A stretch of DNA of 64,000 bases from a bacterium (GCA_014896235.1 JADBKU010000009.1:116536-180535), one strand, 5' to 3'. Shown: positions 54,269 through 63,082, counted from the first letter of the stretch. Numbers and translations: made by a program. The notes: generated by a model from the sequence alone, not told the origin.

Positions 54269-56846
54269 GCGGCCCGAATATCTTTGGCTGCTGGCGGCCG
54301 CGCCGCTGATCGCCGCGCCCGCGTGGCTGGCGTATCGGGCGGGCGCGCGTCTGGCCGGGGCGCTTTCGCTCGTGATGCGGCTGGGCGCGCTCGCCGCGCT
54401 GGTCATGATGCTGGCGGGCGCGCAGCGGCCGGGTACGACCGGAGCGCGCCGCATGTCGGTGGTGGCGGCGCTCGACCAGTCGGCGTCGATCGCGCCCGAT
54501 CAGGCGGCGTGGATGGCGCGGCAAATCGCGAACCTGCGTGCGGCGATGGATCCGCGCGATCGGCTGGGAGTAATCGGCTTCGGACGCGACGCCCGCCTGC
54601 TCGCGCCGCTGCGGGACCCGCGGCTGCTGGCGCTGGCGCGCGCCAGCGCCGACCCGGGCGCGACCGATATCGGCGGCGCGCTGACGATGGCCGCCGGCCT
54701 GTTCGCGCCGAATGCGGAAAAGCGCGTGTATCTGTTGACCGACGGCAATCAGACGGCCGGCGACGCGCGGTCGGCCGCCGCCAGTCTGGCGGAAGCCGGC
54801 ATCCGGATCTTCACGGCGGCGCCGCCGCCCTCGGCCAACGCGCGCGTCGCGCTGGTCAAATTCGCGGCGCCGGCCGCCGTTCACGCGGGCGAAAGCTTCG
54901 CGCTCAACCTGGAGCTCGACAGCGAAGCTCCGCATCCGGTCGCCGCGCGAATCGCGCTGGCGGCGGACGGCGAACGGCTTGGCGATCAAACCGTGGCGCT
55001 CCATCCCGGCATCAACCGCTTCAAACTTCCCTACCAGATCGATCGGCCGGGCGCGCATCTGATGACTGCGTCGGTCGCGGTCGATGCTCCCGAGGTAACC
55101 GTGAATCCATCGGCGACGGCGGCAGTCTCGGTAATCGCGCCGCCGCGCGTCCTGATGGTCGCGACGACGCCGCCGGAAAGCGTGCTCCGCGCGCTCAGCC
55201 TGCGCCATTACGAGGTTTCCAGCGCGCCGCCGCGCGGCTTGCCCGCCGATCCGCGCGCCTATCTGGCGTACCAGGCGGTGATCATCGCCAATGTGGCCGC
55301 GGACGCGATTTCGCCGGAGGCCGAGACGGCGCTGAACCGCTACGTCGCCGATTACGGCGGCGGGCTGATCGTCACGGGCGATACGCTGCGCGATTCGCGT
55401 TTTCACGGCACGCCGCTGGAAAAGGCGCTGCCGATCAAATTCGAGCCGCAACCGCCGCCGCCCACCCGCGAGCCGATCGCGGTCTATCTGTTGATCGATC
55501 GCTCAAATTCAATGAGCTACAACTCCCGCTTTCCAGCGGTGCGCGACGGCGAGCGGATCCGTTATGCGAAAGAAGCGGCGATCGCCCTGCTCAACCAGCT
55601 CGACGACACCGATTACGCGGGCGTTATCGCCTTCGATTCGGAACCCTACGTGCTGGGCCATCTGAAGCCCCTGGGAGAAGACCGCGCGGAATTGATCGGC
55701 CGGGTCGAACGGCTGGAGCCCGGCGGCGGAACCGACTTCAAAGAGGCGCTGGAGATCGCCGAGCGCGAAATCCTGGCGACCGGATTGCCGGTGCGCGAAG
55801 TGATTCTGCTGACCGACGGCGACACCAACCGCCAGTATCACGACCATGACCAGTTGATGGCCGATTACGCCAAGGAGGGCATCCCGGTCTCGACCATCCG
55901 GATCGGCCCGGACCTTGAGAATCTGCGCCTGTTGCAGGATTTCGCGCATGCGACCGGCGGAATTTTTTACCGCGTCGAGGACATCACGAAGCTTCCGCAA
56001 CTACTGGTGCATCTGACGCACGAAGCGCAGAACTTCAAGCATCACGAGCGCACCACGGTAGAGATGGCCTCGGCCAGCGCGATTCTGAACGGAATCGCGC
56101 CGCGCGAAGTGCCGACGATGGAGTTCTTCGCCGCCACGGAGCCCAAGGAGGGCGCCGAAGTTCCCCTGTTGATCCGCAGTCCGAACCGAAGCACTCCGCT
56201 GCTGGTGACCTGGCAATATCAGCTTGGCCGCAGCGCCGTGTTCGTGGCGGATCCGGATTCGATCGGTTCGCTGGCGTGGCTGCGCTGGGATCGTTACGCC
56301 GAGTTCTGGTCGCAACTGGTGGATTGGGTGGCGCGGCCGGGCGATTCGGGATTGTTCACGGTGCGGGTGCGGCCCGCCGCCAACGGCGCCTTGACGATCG
56401 AAGCGGATTCGGCGGACGCGTCGCCAGAGCCGAACCTCTATGCGCGGATCGCCGGCGGCGGCCACGCCACGGATATCGCGATGACGGAAGTCGGGCCCGC
56501 CCGCTATCGCGGCGAGTCGGCGCCGCTGCCGCGCGGGAAGTACGCCGTCACGCTGATGTTGAAAGTGGGCGACACCGAAAAGGCGCTGCTCGAAAGACCG
56601 ATCGCGGTGGCGGGTTCGGAACCTTCGGACACGGCTGAGATGCGCATCAGGCCGGTAAATCAGCGGCTGCTGCGTGAGATCGCAAGCGAATCGGGCGGCG
56701 CGTTCGCGCCGTCAATTGCCAGACTGGTGCGCCGTTCGGGCGCGACCGTGACCGGCTATCGTTCGCTCGCGCCGATTCTGCTGCCGCTGGCGATTCTGCT
56801 GATGCTGGGCGACGTGTTCGTACGACGTCGCATGATCGGCGATTAG
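54261..56846 (+). CDS. VWA / glutamine-amidotransferase-like membrane protein
   Basis: 861-aa protein closing the MoxR operon. Two membrane helices lie in the first 55 residues. A first VWA-like segment has DQSAS. A class I amidotransferase-like (GATase1-like) region follows around residues 290-390. A second VWA domain has a perfect metal site DRSNS with LLTDGDTN, and a C-terminal helix (LLPLAILLMLG) is followed by RRR. This is the layout of the large BatB/YfbK-like membrane proteins. The role, probably assembly of an envelope or redox complex, is inferred from MoxR systems. The start ATG 54261 lies inside the previous gene. Confidence 0.86.
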   Translation: MFERPEYLWLLAAAPLIAAPAWLAYRAGARLAGALSLVMRLGALAALVMMLAGAQRPGTTGARRMSVVAALDQSASIAPDQAAWMARQIANLRAAMDPRDRLGVIGFGRDARLLAPLRDPRLLALARASADPGATDIGGALTMAAGLFAPNAEKRVYLLTDGNQTAGDARSAAASLAEAGIRIFTAAPPPSANARVALVKFAAPAAVHAGESFALNLELDSEAPHPVAARIALAADGERLGDQTVALHPGINRFKLPYQIDRPGAHLMTASVAVDAPEVTVNPSATAAVSVIAPPRVLMVATTPPESVLRALSLRHYEVSSAPPRGLPADPRAYLAYQAVIIANVAADAISPEAETALNRYVADYGGGLIVTGDTLRDSRFHGTPLEKALPIKFEPQPPPPTREPIAVYLLIDRSNSMSYNSRFPAVRDGERIRYAKEAAIALLNQLDDTDYAGVIAFDSEPYVLGHLKPLGEDRAELIGRVERLEPGGGTDFKEALEIAEREILATGLPVREVILLTDGDTNRQYHDHDQLMADYAKEGIPVSTIRIGPDLENLRLLQDFAHATGGIFYRVEDITKLPQLLVHLTHEAQNFKHHERTTVEMASASAILNGIAPREVPTMEFFAATEPKEGAEVPLLIRSPNRSTPLLVTWQYQLGRSAVFVADPDSIGSLAWLRWDRYAEFWSQLVDWVARPGDSGLFTVRVRPAANGALTIEADSADASPEPNLYARIAGGGHATDIAMTEVGPARYRGESAPLPRGKYAVTLMLKVGDTEKALLERPIAVAGSEPSDTAEMRIRPVNQRLLREIASESGGAFAPSIARLVRRSGATVTGYRSLAPILLPLAILLMLGDVFVRRRMIGD

Positions 56847-56962
56847 GGAACCACGGAGCGGCTCTGGAATCGCCTGACACGGCGCACTTGCAACAAAAGG
56901 AACGCGTCAGAGCCGAAAATAACGGCGTGACGGTTGAATAAAACTGCAAACTGCGTCGTCGA

Positions 56963-56985
56963 GCGGGGGCAAATTCCGCCCCCGC
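56963..56985. repeat. GC-rich hairpin between the MoxR operon and the HTH gene
   Basis: GCGGGGGC and GCCCCCGC form an 8-bp stem with a 7-base loop in the 208-base gap between convergent genes. It lacks a T-tract on either strand. The same gap holds a copy of GCGTCAGAGC (56904-56913), also found at 37703. Confidence 0.45.
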
Positions 56986-57054
56986 CCCCCTCTCTGGTTG
57001 TGAATTGCGCTATAGCCGCTGTCCACGAGCGCGCTTTAGTGCGTCGCGGAGGAG

Positions 57055-57264
57055 CTATTCACCGAGATTGCGCAGCTCTTCGAGTTGCGCGGCGCCTTGA
57101 TGCATCCGCCACTCGTCGATCGCCTCGACGTTGAAGCGCCAGTCGCTGCCGATTTTGAAGCCGGGCAACTGCCCCTTCTTCAGCAACCGGTAGATCGTCG
57201 AGCGATGGACGCGCAGATAATCGGAGAGTTCACCAACAGTTAGAACTTTTGCATCAGCCAACAT
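57055..57264 (-). CDS. Excisionase-type helix-turn-helix DNA-binding protein, copy 2
   Basis: 69-aa paralogue of the protein at 35064-35315: LTVGELSDYLRVHRSTIYRL followed by LPGFKIGSDWRF, almost the same HTH and wing. It lacks the longer basic tail of copy 1. The ORF track extends upstream to 57429, but ATG 57264 has AAGGAAG at good spacing and gives the compact domain. Its promoter is at 57502-57530. No integrase is nearby, so it is likely a regulator; it may recognise the same DNA as copy 1. Confidence 0.85.
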   Translation of the reverse strand: MLADAKVLTVGELSDYLRVHRSTIYRLLKKGQLPGFKIGSDWRFNVEAIDEWRMHQGAAQLEELRNLGE

Positions 57265-57501
57265 CGCAGATTTCTTCCTTTTCTGGGGTTCTTGCCGCAC
57301 ACCATCCGCCTCATCATGCCGCTGGAGGGCGGAATTTGGACGCGGGACACTGTTTTGCCTCGAATTTCGCATGATCAAACCGTCCGCCTCGATCGGTCTC
57401 TTGCGTCGCGCCAGCCGCACGGCGCTCACAGCCCGAATTAAAAACCATACCGTCTGTTGAATCTCGTTTTCGGCATTTTATCGACGCGGTTATACACAAT
57501 T

Positions 57502-57530
57502 GGATTAAGACATTCACAAGCCATGGTCAA
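57502..57530 (-). promoter_or_regulatory. Sigma70-type promoter of HTH copy 2
   Basis: On the minus strand TTGACC (57525-57530) and TAATCC (57502-57507) are 17 bases apart. The gap to the start codon is about 235 bases, a long leader like that of HTH copy 1. Confidence 0.5.
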
Positions 57531-57535
57531 GCCAT
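57517..57535. promoter_or_regulatory. Helically phased direct repeat over the -35 of HTH copy 2
   Basis: CAAGCCAT occurs twice, 11 bases apart, straddling the -35. The sequence ATGGTCAAGC here is nearly the same as ATGGTCAAAGC at the promoter of HTH copy 1. It is a candidate operator; the binding protein is unknown. Confidence 0.4.
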
Positions 57536-57631
57536 CATTTGACGTTTTTTCAGGATGTATCGCTCAGTTTATAAAGTCAATTGATGTTTTATTGGCGCAA
57601 ATTCCGCTATTCTGAACTAACCCGGAAAGCC

Positions 57632-58405
57632 ATGGCTCGATTCAATGGCCTAATCGAGATGCTTACGCCTTATAAGACGCGCATTCTCCAGTTCGGTTAC
57701 AAAAATCTTTTCGGCGTGAATTGCGAGATAGGGATTGTTTATGGAGGTTCGACCGCGCTTGCGGCGCGACACGGGTTGCCGCGAAAATGGCCGAAACTCG
57801 CGATGCCGATACCGTACGGAACCTATCGCTACGAAATCTGGCGCGCAGGCGCGCTGGCCGCCGTCGAAGAAGCTGTTGTCGCGCTGGGGCAACTGCGCGG
57901 CGAGAGGCGTTCGTCCACAGGCGCCAATCTGCACGCGGTCGAGGCGACGCTGGCGGCGGACGGCGCGATCATGCGGATTGGGCTGCGCTATCAGCGCGGG
58001 ATGTTCAAACGCGACGCCGTTTACGAAGCCGTGGACGACACATTGCGAGGCAGTGTGAGCGCGATGGCCGGACGCAACGAAGTCATCGTCAAGCTGGGGC
58101 GTTTTCGTGAGCTCGATGCGGACTTGGTGGTATGCCGGGCGCTGATCATCGCGCGGACGCGCGCGCGCGGCCAGCGTCGCTTTACCGGGAGGGTGACGGT
58201 CATCGATCCGAATACGCTCGTCGCCGCATCTTACAAGCAAACCTACAGCCAAATTGATGATGTGGGCATGCGATGGCGTCGAGAGGCGCGGATGGGCGAA
58301 AGTGAAACGATCGAACTCGACGCCGACGGCCGGATCGTGCGAATTCGCGATGAGTGGGGAAGCGAAGCCCGTCTGGCGGAGTTCGCTCCCGCCAAGCCGA
58401 AGTAA
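57632..58405 (+). CDS. Hypothetical protein, about 257 aa
   Basis: Soluble, Arg-rich protein of unknown family. It shows alternating hydrophobic residues compatible with a mixed alpha/beta fold and no signal or membrane segment. Start uncertain: ATG 57632 has a weak GGAAAG, while ATG 57584 lacks any site. The low GC of the upstream DNA ends about here. It is divergent from the HTH gene and could be its target. It converges with the bactofilin gene, with three bases between stops. Confidence 0.65.
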   Translation: MARFNGLIEMLTPYKTRILQFGYKNLFGVNCEIGIVYGGSTALAARHGLPRKWPKLAMPIPYGTYRYEIWRAGALAAVEEAVVALGQLRGERRSSTGANLHAVEATLAADGAIMRIGLRYQRGMFKRDAVYEAVDDTLRGSVSAMAGRNEVIVKLGRFRELDADLVVCRALIIARTRARGQRRFTGRVTVIDPNTLVAASYKQTYSQIDDVGMRWRREARMGESETIELDADGRIVRIRDEWGSEARLAEFAPAKPK

Positions 58406-58408
58406 GGT

Positions 58409-58756
58409 TCAGGCCGCGGCTTTTTCCACCGGCATCTTGCAATCACCGTCGAAGATCGCGCCCTCGTTGAGCACCAATCGGGGCGTACTGATCGTGCATC
58501 GCAAACGCGCCGTGGGCAGCGCTTCGACGCGCTCGCGCGCGATAATCTCGCCGCTCAAGGTTCCCGCGATCGTGATTCGGTTGGCTGCGATGCGCGCGGT
58601 TACGATCGCGCCCTGCGCGATAACGAGGTCGTCGGCGCTGATCTCGCCTTCGACTTCGCCTTCGATTTTCGCCGGCGCCTTGAAGATCAGTTTGCCGGAA
58701 ACCTTGGCGCCCTTGCCGATGCGTGAATTGAAAGCGGTTTCGTCGATCGCAGCCAT
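58409..58756 (-). CDS. Bactofilin (polymer-forming cytoskeletal protein)
   Basis: 115-aa single-domain bactofilin. The repeated short beta-helix pattern (SGKLIFKAPAKIEGEVEGEI, then AGTLSGEI) is typical; short unstructured ends flank it. Bactofilins polymerise without nucleotide and organise cell-wall synthesis, shape or chromosome elements. The start is ATG 58756 with AAGGGGGA upstream; the track's 59101 is an extension. No peptidase partner (LmdC/M23) is adjacent. Confidence 0.9.
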   Translation of the reverse strand: MAAIDETAFNSRIGKGAKVSGKLIFKAPAKIEGEVEGEISADDLVIAQGAIVTARIAANRITIAGTLSGEIIARERVEALPTARLRCTISTPRLVLNEGAIFDGDCKMPVEKAAA

Positions 58757-58920
58757 CCGAGTCGGTCCCCCTTTTCGCGACTGAAGCGCAATGATGCCGG
58801 GAATGGATGAGCGGGGCAATCGAAATCGGCGCCTGCGGAATAATTCACGATTCCGCGGATAGGGACTTGTGTTATGCTGCGTGATACCGCTCTTTAACGG
58901 CGATTTCAGGGATCGTACGC

Positions 58921-59340
58921 ATGAATCGCGGATTGCTGGCGAAATTGAGCGCGATGCTGATCGGCGTGGCGGCGATCGTCGGCGCGGGATGCACGCGCAG
59001 GCCGGCGAATGCGCCGGGGAACGCCAGTTCCTCGATGGCGGCGCCCGCGCCGCCCGGAAGCGCGCCCGGAGATTCCGGCGTTTATGGCTTTTCGGGCGCA
59101 AGAGTTCCGGACAGCGATCCGCAGGGAGTCATCGGCGAATGTATTTGGATATACGACGCCGCTAATCGCAATCAGGTCGCCAAAGGCGACTGTATCGAGA
59201 GTGCGCCGGGAAGATTTCGCGTCCGGCTGAAGCCCGGCCGTTATGTCGTGCGCGGTCCGGGCGGAAGCAAACCGATCGAAGTAAAACCGGGCGGCTGGAT
59301 CAGGATCATGTCGATCGTCGCCCTGCCGATGGCGCCGTAG
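58921..59340 (+). CDS. Small lipoprotein
   Basis: 139-aa predicted lipoprotein with a signal peptide ending in the lipobox GAGC (about residues 21-24), then a Pro/Ala/Ser-rich linker. A compact C-terminal domain with two Cys (ECIWIYD, GDCIES) could form a disulfide. The segment FRVRLKPGRYVVRGPG looks like a small beta-sandwich. Function unknown. It stands alone between the bactofilin and a lone SDR gene. Confidence 0.78.
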   Translation: MNRGLLAKLSAMLIGVAAIVGAGCTRRPANAPGNASSSMAAPAPPGSAPGDSGVYGFSGARVPDSDPQGVIGECIWIYDAANRNQVAKGDCIESAPGRFRVRLKPGRYVVRGPGGSKPIEVKPGGWIRIMSIVALPMAP

Positions 59341-59464
59341 AATCGATCGGCGGCCAATCGCGGTGATCCTGTCGAAGCGAATTGAATTCGACGGCGGAAG
59401 CGATTTATTTTCAATCCCTGAGGCACGCGCGGGCGCGCATCAAATCAGTTTACGGAAGGGCTGA

Positions 59465-60235
59465 ATGTTCGACTTCAAAGGCAAGGTCGCGCTGATCACT
59501 GGCGGAACGCGCGGACTAGGCCGCGCGATCGCGATGCAACTGGCCAAGGGCGGCGCTACCATTGCGCTCAATTACCGGCGCGACGAGGAAAGCGCCAAAC
59601 GCACGCTCGCCGAGGTGCGCGCCCATGCGCCGCGATCGATTCTGATCCGCGCCGACCTGGAGCACGACGCGGAAGTGCGCGCGATGGTCGCGGCGGCGGC
59701 GCAGGAATTCGGCCGGCTCGACTTTTTGATCGTCAACGCGGCGGCGACCGCGTTCAAGCCGCTGCTCGAAGCGAAACCGCACAACCTGACGCGCACCTTC
59801 AATCTGAGCGTGGGAGGTTTCGTCGCCGCGGTGCAGGAGGCGAGCAAGTTCATGGGCGAGGGCGGACGAATCATCATGATTTCCGGTATCGATTCTATTC
59901 GCCATCTGCCCGGACACGGCGTGCTCGGCGCCGCCAAAGCCGCGATGGAAGCGATGGTGCGCGACTTCGCGTTCGAGCTGGGACGCCGCGCAATTACCGT
60001 AAATGGCGTGAACTTTGGGATGATCGACAGTGATTCCTCGCGAATCTATTTCGGCGACGATTTCGAACGCGCGCTCGACGTAACTGCCGCGCGCACCGCA
60101 TTGGGCCGTCTGCCCGAACTGGACGAAATCGCTTCGGTGGTCGCGCTGCTGTGCACGCCCGAAGCGCGATATTTGACGGCGCAGACGCTGATGGTTGACG
60201 GCGGGCTGACGCTGGCGTCGCCGCTGGCGCGCTGA
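59465..60235 (+). CDS. FabL-like SDR with altered active-site tyrosine
   Basis: 256-aa short-chain dehydrogenase. The cofactor motif TGGTRGLGRA is normal. The second half (SIRHLPGHGVLGAAKAAMEA, ending TLMVDGG) resembles Bacillus enoyl-ACP reductase FabL as I recall it. FabL uses Tyr-x6-Lys; here the Lys is present but the Tyr position is His, and there is no Tyr-x3-Lys either. So it is either a divergent enoyl reductase or a catalytically altered protein. A cupin gene follows on the same strand. Confidence 0.82.
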   Translation: MFDFKGKVALITGGTRGLGRAIAMQLAKGGATIALNYRRDEESAKRTLAEVRAHAPRSILIRADLEHDAEVRAMVAAAAQEFGRLDFLIVNAAATAFKPLLEAKPHNLTRTFNLSVGGFVAAVQEASKFMGEGGRIIMISGIDSIRHLPGHGVLGAAKAAMEAMVRDFAFELGRRAITVNGVNFGMIDSDSSRIYFGDDFERALDVTAARTALGRLPELDEIASVVALLCTPEARYLTAQTLMVDGGLTLASPLAR

Positions 60236-60289
60236 CGAGGCGAGCGCTTCGATTCGCCAGCCCATCACTGGCACGGATGGAGTTTTAAT

Positions 60290-60655
60290 ATGGCGAGCGA
60301 AAATCAATCGACATGGACGGCGGGCGCGCCCGTCAACGGCGTCGTGCATCTCAAGACCGGCGACGAAATCGCGCGGCTGAAACAAAGCGCGCAATGGGCC
60401 AATGGCGATCGCGCCGCTGAGAGCCTGGCCAAAAACGGCGAATTGAGCGTGACGCTGATGGCGCTGAAACGCGGCGCGGCGCTCAAGGAGCATCACGCGC
60501 GCGGCACGGTCGCGGTGACGGTTCTTGCCGGCGCGATCCGGCTCAACGGCGCGGATTACGCGGCCGGCGACGTCGCGGTAATCGATCGCGAGATTCCGCA
60601 CGCGGTCGAGGCGCTCGAGGAAAGCGCGCTGCTGTTGACCGCCGCGCTCAAATAA
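60290..60655 (+). CDS. Cupin-domain protein
   Basis: 121-aa single cupin. The metal-site motif is partly visible as LKEHHARGTVAVTVLAG with the His pair, and HAVEA supplies the last His. Small cupins of this type bind metal and act as dioxygenases, isomerases or sensors. It lies 54 bases after the FabL-like SDR and may be co-transcribed with it. It converges with the next SDR gene. Confidence 0.82.
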   Translation: MASENQSTWTAGAPVNGVVHLKTGDEIARLKQSAQWANGDRAAESLAKNGELSVTLMALKRGAALKEHHARGTVAVTVLAGAIRLNGADYAAGDVAVIDREIPHAVEALEESALLLTAALK

Positions 60656-60665
60656 GCCGAACGAA

Positions 60666-61463
60666 CTAGACGCGGCAGAGCAGGCCGCCATCAACCGCGA
60701 TCGCTTCGCCGGTTACGAAACTGGAAGCGGGCGAGGCCAGATAAAGCAGCGCGCCCGAAATCTCTTCGGGTTTGAGCAGGCGGCGATAGGGCAGATATTT
60801 AACCAGCCTTTCGCCGAATTCGCCCGCTTCCAGCGCAGGACTGCCGGGTTCCTCGGTCCAGCCGCATTCGAGCAGGTTGATTCGCACCTTCCGCCGCGCC
60901 CATTCGAGCGCAAGCGCGCGCACCAGGTTGCGAACGGCGCCCTTGGCGGCGCAATAAAGCGAAGCGTTGGGAACGCCCCGCTCCGCCATTACATTGGTAA
61001 TCGTAACGATCGATCCGCCGCCGCGCTGAAGCATCACGCGGCCGATCTCTTGAAGCGCCATCCAGACCGCTTTGAAGTTTTCGTCCATCACGCGGTCATA
61101 GGCAGAATCATCGATCGTTTCGACCGGCGCGTAGAGGGGCGCATCGAGCGCGGTGACAAGGATGTCGAGGCCGCCAAGTTCAGCGACGGCGCGGTCGGCG
61201 GTCGCCGCTAAATCGGCGCGGATCGAGGCGCGCTGCGTGCGCGCCGCCGCCTTGACGCCGAGCGCTTGCGCGGCCTTGGCAACCTGCTTCAGAGACTCGT
61301 CGGCGCCGACGTCCTGCGACGCAAGCATCACGTTCGCGCCCGCCTCGGCCAGGGTGAGCGCGGCGACGCGGCCGACCGGATGCTCCGCGCCGACGACCAG
61401 CGCCGCTTTGCCCGCGAGCGAATAATCCCGCAAACCGGGTGGAAGGTTTTTTTGATCAGCCAT
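60666..61463 (-). CDS. Divergent SDR family protein
   Basis: 265-aa protein with the SDR fold, but the active-site signature is altered. The glycine motif reads VGAEHPVGR, with Pro where Gly is usual, and the catalytic Ser position is Asn (TITNV), though Tyr-x3-Lys (YCAAK) is kept. The end DGGLLCRV is canonical. It may still be active with altered chemistry or be a regulator/partner of the adjacent SDR. It starts 31 bases after the stop of the upstream SDR, on the same strand. Confidence 0.8.
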   Translation of the reverse strand: MADQKNLPPGLRDYSLAGKAALVVGAEHPVGRVAALTLAEAGANVMLASQDVGADESLKQVAKAAQALGVKAAARTQRASIRADLAATADRAVAELGGLDILVTALDAPLYAPVETIDDSAYDRVMDENFKAVWMALQEIGRVMLQRGGGSIVTITNVMAERGVPNASLYCAAKGAVRNLVRALALEWARRKVRINLLECGWTEEPGSPALEAGEFGERLVKYLPYRRLLKPEEISGALLYLASPASSFVTGEAIAVDGGLLCRV

Positions 61464-61494
61464 GGGCGACCTCGGATGATGCGCGGAGGCAGGG

Positions 61495-62289
61495 TCAGGC
61501 GGGCTTGCCGGGCGCCACGCCGGTCGGCACGATGCCGCCGGCCAAGCCGCCGCCGTCGATGATGATCAACTCGCCGTTGATATGGTCGGACGCATCGGAA
61601 GCGAGAAACACCGCAAGTGGTCCGACGTCCTCGTCGTTGCCGGGACGGCCGATCGGGATGAATTTGCCGCCCTTGAAGAACTTCATCATCGCTTCGTTGT
61701 GCGGAAAGATGCCGGGGACGATGCAGTTCGTCTGGATATTGTTGTCGGCATAGGTCAGGGCCAGCGAACGCGTGAGCTGAAGCACGGCGCCCTTGGAGCA
61801 GGCGTACATGTAGTTGTGCTTGCCGCCGCGCAGGCCGTATCCGGAAGCGACGTTGATGATTTTGCCGCGGCCCGCCTTGAGCATATGCGGAATCACGGCG
61901 CGCGCGCAGAAGAACTGGCTGGAGAGATTCACGTCGATGCCGCGGCGCCATTCGTCGTCGGTGATTTGATCGATCGGCTTGCCGAAGGAGTCCTCGCCGA
62001 TGCCGGCATTGTTGACCATCACGTCAATCCGGCCGAATTCCTTTATCGCCGCCGCGACCATCGCGTTGACGTCGGCGGAACGGCCAACGTCGGTCGGCAC
62101 GACCAGGCATTTGCGTCCGGCGGCTTCGACCAGCGCCTTGGTTTCGTTGAGTTGATCGAGCGTGCGCGACGCGGCGACGATATCGGCGCCGCAATTGGCG
62201 AAGCGCACCGCCATCGCGCGGCCGAGGCCGCGTCCGCCGCCGGTGATGATGGCGACCTTGCCGTCGAGTTTGAAGCGGTCGAGTATCAT
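61495..62289 (-). CDS. SDR family oxidoreductase
   Basis: 264-aa classical SDR. Cofactor motif TGGGRGLGRAMA, NNAGIG, and a full Ser-Tyr-Lys triad (Ser in VASGYG, YACSK) are present. Start: ATG 62289 with GGAGG six bases upstream replaces the track's 62409. It resembles gluconate/3-oxoacyl-type reductases. It forms a pair with the divergent SDR downstream, possibly a two-subunit enzyme, but that is inference. Confidence 0.9.
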   Translation of the reverse strand: MILDRFKLDGKVAIITGGGRGLGRAMAVRFANCGADIVAASRTLDQLNETKALVEAAGRKCLVVPTDVGRSADVNAMVAAAIKEFGRIDVMVNNAGIGEDSFGKPIDQITDDEWRRGIDVNLSSQFFCARAVIPHMLKAGRGKIINVASGYGLRGGKHNYMYACSKGAVLQLTRSLALTYADNNIQTNCIVPGIFPHNEAMMKFFKGGKFIPIGRPGNDEDVGPLAVFLASDASDHINGELIIIDGGGLAGGIVPTGVAPGKPA

Positions 62290-62452
62290 GGAACCTCCGC
62301 GCGACGGGCGAACCTCCCAGTCCGCATTGGATTCAAACTTAGCCGGTTGGCGAAGAATGCGGAACGCCGGCCGATTCCGGCCGGGACGGCAAGGAAACTT
62401 TTGACGCAACCGTCGCAGCCGTTATATCGTTCGATCGAGGTCATCGGCGGCC

Positions 62453-63076
62453 ATGCCCTTAAAGCTCGAAATGTTCTCCGATTTCATTTGCCCCTTCTGT
62501 TACATCGGCTTTGAAGTCGTGCGCAAGCTCAAACCGGAATTCGATTTCGAACTCGAATGGAAGGGCTTTCAGATCCATCCGGAGTGGCCGGCCGAAGGCA
62601 TGCCGGCGGCGCAATGGCGCGGCGGGATGGATGCGGAGACGCGCAAGGCGATCTGGACGCGAATCGTGGGCATGGGCGAAGCCGCGGGAATCGCGATGAA
62701 GCCGCCGGAGACGTATGCGAATTCCCGGCTCGCGCTGGAAGCCGCCGAGTTCGCGAAATCAACCGATCGAGCGGAAGCTTTTGAAGAGCGAATTTATCGC
62801 GCCTATTTCAGCGAGGGGCTGAATATAGGCCAGATCGGCGTGATCAAGGAATTGGCGGCGGATGCCGGAATCGACGCGGCGGCGATGAGCGAAGCGATCG
62901 AATCGGGGCGTTATCAGGCGACGCTGAAAGAAACCGCGGCCGCGGCGCATCAGCGAGGCGTAAGCGGCGTGCCGACGTTTTTCGCCGGCGAATTCCCGAT
63001 GGTCGGAGCGCAAAGCGAAGACGTGATGCGGATGCTGCTCAAGCGCGCCAGCGAACGGTTTGGCGCGGCGAAATAG
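62453..63076 (+). CDS. DsbA-family (FrnE-like) thioredoxin-fold oxidoreductase
   Basis: 207-aa cytoplasmic protein (no signal peptide) with the redox motif CPFC at about residues 13-16 and the helical insertion of the DsbA/FrnE group. The cis-proline region is GVPTFF. Such proteins are linked to oxidative-stress tolerance or act like 2-hydroxychromene-2-carboxylate isomerase. It lies seven bases before the TusA gene, so sulfur or thiol chemistry is a shared theme. Confidence 0.9.
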   Translation: MPLKLEMFSDFICPFCYIGFEVVRKLKPEFDFELEWKGFQIHPEWPAEGMPAAQWRGGMDAETRKAIWTRIVGMGEAAGIAMKPPETYANSRLALEAAEFAKSTDRAEAFEERIYRAYFSEGLNIGQIGVIKELAADAGIDAAAMSEAIESGRYQATLKETAAAAHQRGVSGVPTFFAGEFPMVGAQSEDVMRMLLKRASERFGAAK

Positions 63077-63082
63077 CCGGAG

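Larger units (their letters stand above)
57265..57631. other. Intergenic region between divergent genes
   Basis: 367 bases; AT-rich from about 57430 on. It contains the promoter of the HTH gene (minus strand) and a direct repeat CAAGCCAT at 57517-57524 and 57528-57535, one helical turn apart. The longer start versions of both flanking ORFs run into it and are not accepted with confidence. Confidence 0.55.
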
